Assembly (NCBI GenBank): GCA_021647315.1
Contig: JAKIUY010000027.1
Span: forward strand, 1-42,013
Source of the DNA: Victivallaceae bacterium
Lineage (GTDB): Bacteria; Verrucomicrobiota; Lentisphaeria; Victivallales; Victivallaceae
Length of the DNA stretch: 42,013 bases
Direction: 5' to 3'
Part shown: positions 41,983 through 42,013 of the stretch, piece by piece
Layout: each line of letters starts with the position of its first letter
How positions within the stretch are numbered: the stretch's first letter is position 1
Made by a program: the position numbers and the translations under genes
The notes under the pieces: model-generated
What the model saw: only the letters and a program-made list of their open reading frames with translations
What the model was told of the DNA's origin: nothing
The model's database searches: none

Positions 41983-42013
41983 ACGATTTTTGATCTAAAA
42001 TCAAGAGAGGTTC

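Noticed and set aside
1..42013. tRNA, rRNA, riboswitch or prophage genes
   Set aside because: No T-loop/cloverleaf pattern, rRNA motif, known aptamer or phage structural gene was recognised on reading both strands; a covariance-model scan was not possible.

Overview
The window looks like a chromosome segment of a Gram-negative bacterium of moderate to low GC. It carries outer-membrane lipoproteins with clear lipoboxes (LpoB and YcfL types), a CsgG-like protein, a MotA/ExbB-type channel and free-living metabolism (AraB, ArgG, TrxB). The CsgG / TPR lipoprotein / YcfL / LpoB cluster together with a heparinase-like and a DUF4038-type glycosidase gene suggests the PVC superphylum, perhaps Lentisphaerota. 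That placement is an inference from gene content, not from a marker gene.

Layout: (1) 1-3680: the edge of an IS256-type element cutting a small membrane protein gene, an intact ribulokinase (araB), a small membrane protein, then decayed genes and a transposase relic. (2) 3684-16820: an HD-domain gene and a defence island. A type III restriction-modification system (Mod 4389-6269, Res 7972-10875) has a DUF3800 gene and a 173-aa putative nuclease lodged between its subunits. Behind Res come two uncharacterised membrane-associated proteins, an EVE-like plus PD-(D/E)XK fusion protein, a GIY-YIG/DUF4357 protein and two more unknown proteins. All point the same way, most have strong ribosome binding sites, and the island holds a telltale 83-bp duplicate of the 5' end of the GIY-YIG gene. 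(3) 17021-21259: an envelope cluster (CsgG-like, TPR lipoprotein, YcfL, LpoB) probably connected with peptidoglycan synthase activation. (4) 21364-25749: a B12-binding radical SAM protein, a GAF/sigma-54 activator flanked by inverted copies of a ~65-bp repeat, and a DUF2238 membrane protein that seems to start at AUC.

(5) 25746-27300: a graveyard with relics of a HigBA toxin-antitoxin pair, a frameshifted histone-deacetylase-like gene and a decayed insertion sequence. (6) 27574-36515: housekeeping genes: YjbQ, TPR protein, MotA/ExbB-like channel, TrxB, TPR membrane protein, TrmH-type methyltransferase, family 4 uracil-DNA glycosylase, MscS channel, ArgG. (7) 36518-42013: a frameshifted low-molecular-weight phosphatase, an IS110 relic, an unknown gene, and a leftward pair of polysaccharide-degradation genes (DUF4038-type glycosidase and heparinase II/III-type lyase).

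The most unusual trait at sequence level is the intergenic DNA. At least eight sites, mostly just after stop codons, are built of 7-bp units whose sequence changes (GTTAGAA, ACCAAGT, AATTATG, CTGGAAA and others) while the 7-bp phase is kept. One such array supplies the last codons of the uracil-DNA glycosylase gene. There are also 8-bp-period repeats, a palindromic AGGCGTCTCGCCT-type element and other dispersed repeats. No tRNA, rRNA or CRISPR array was recognised.
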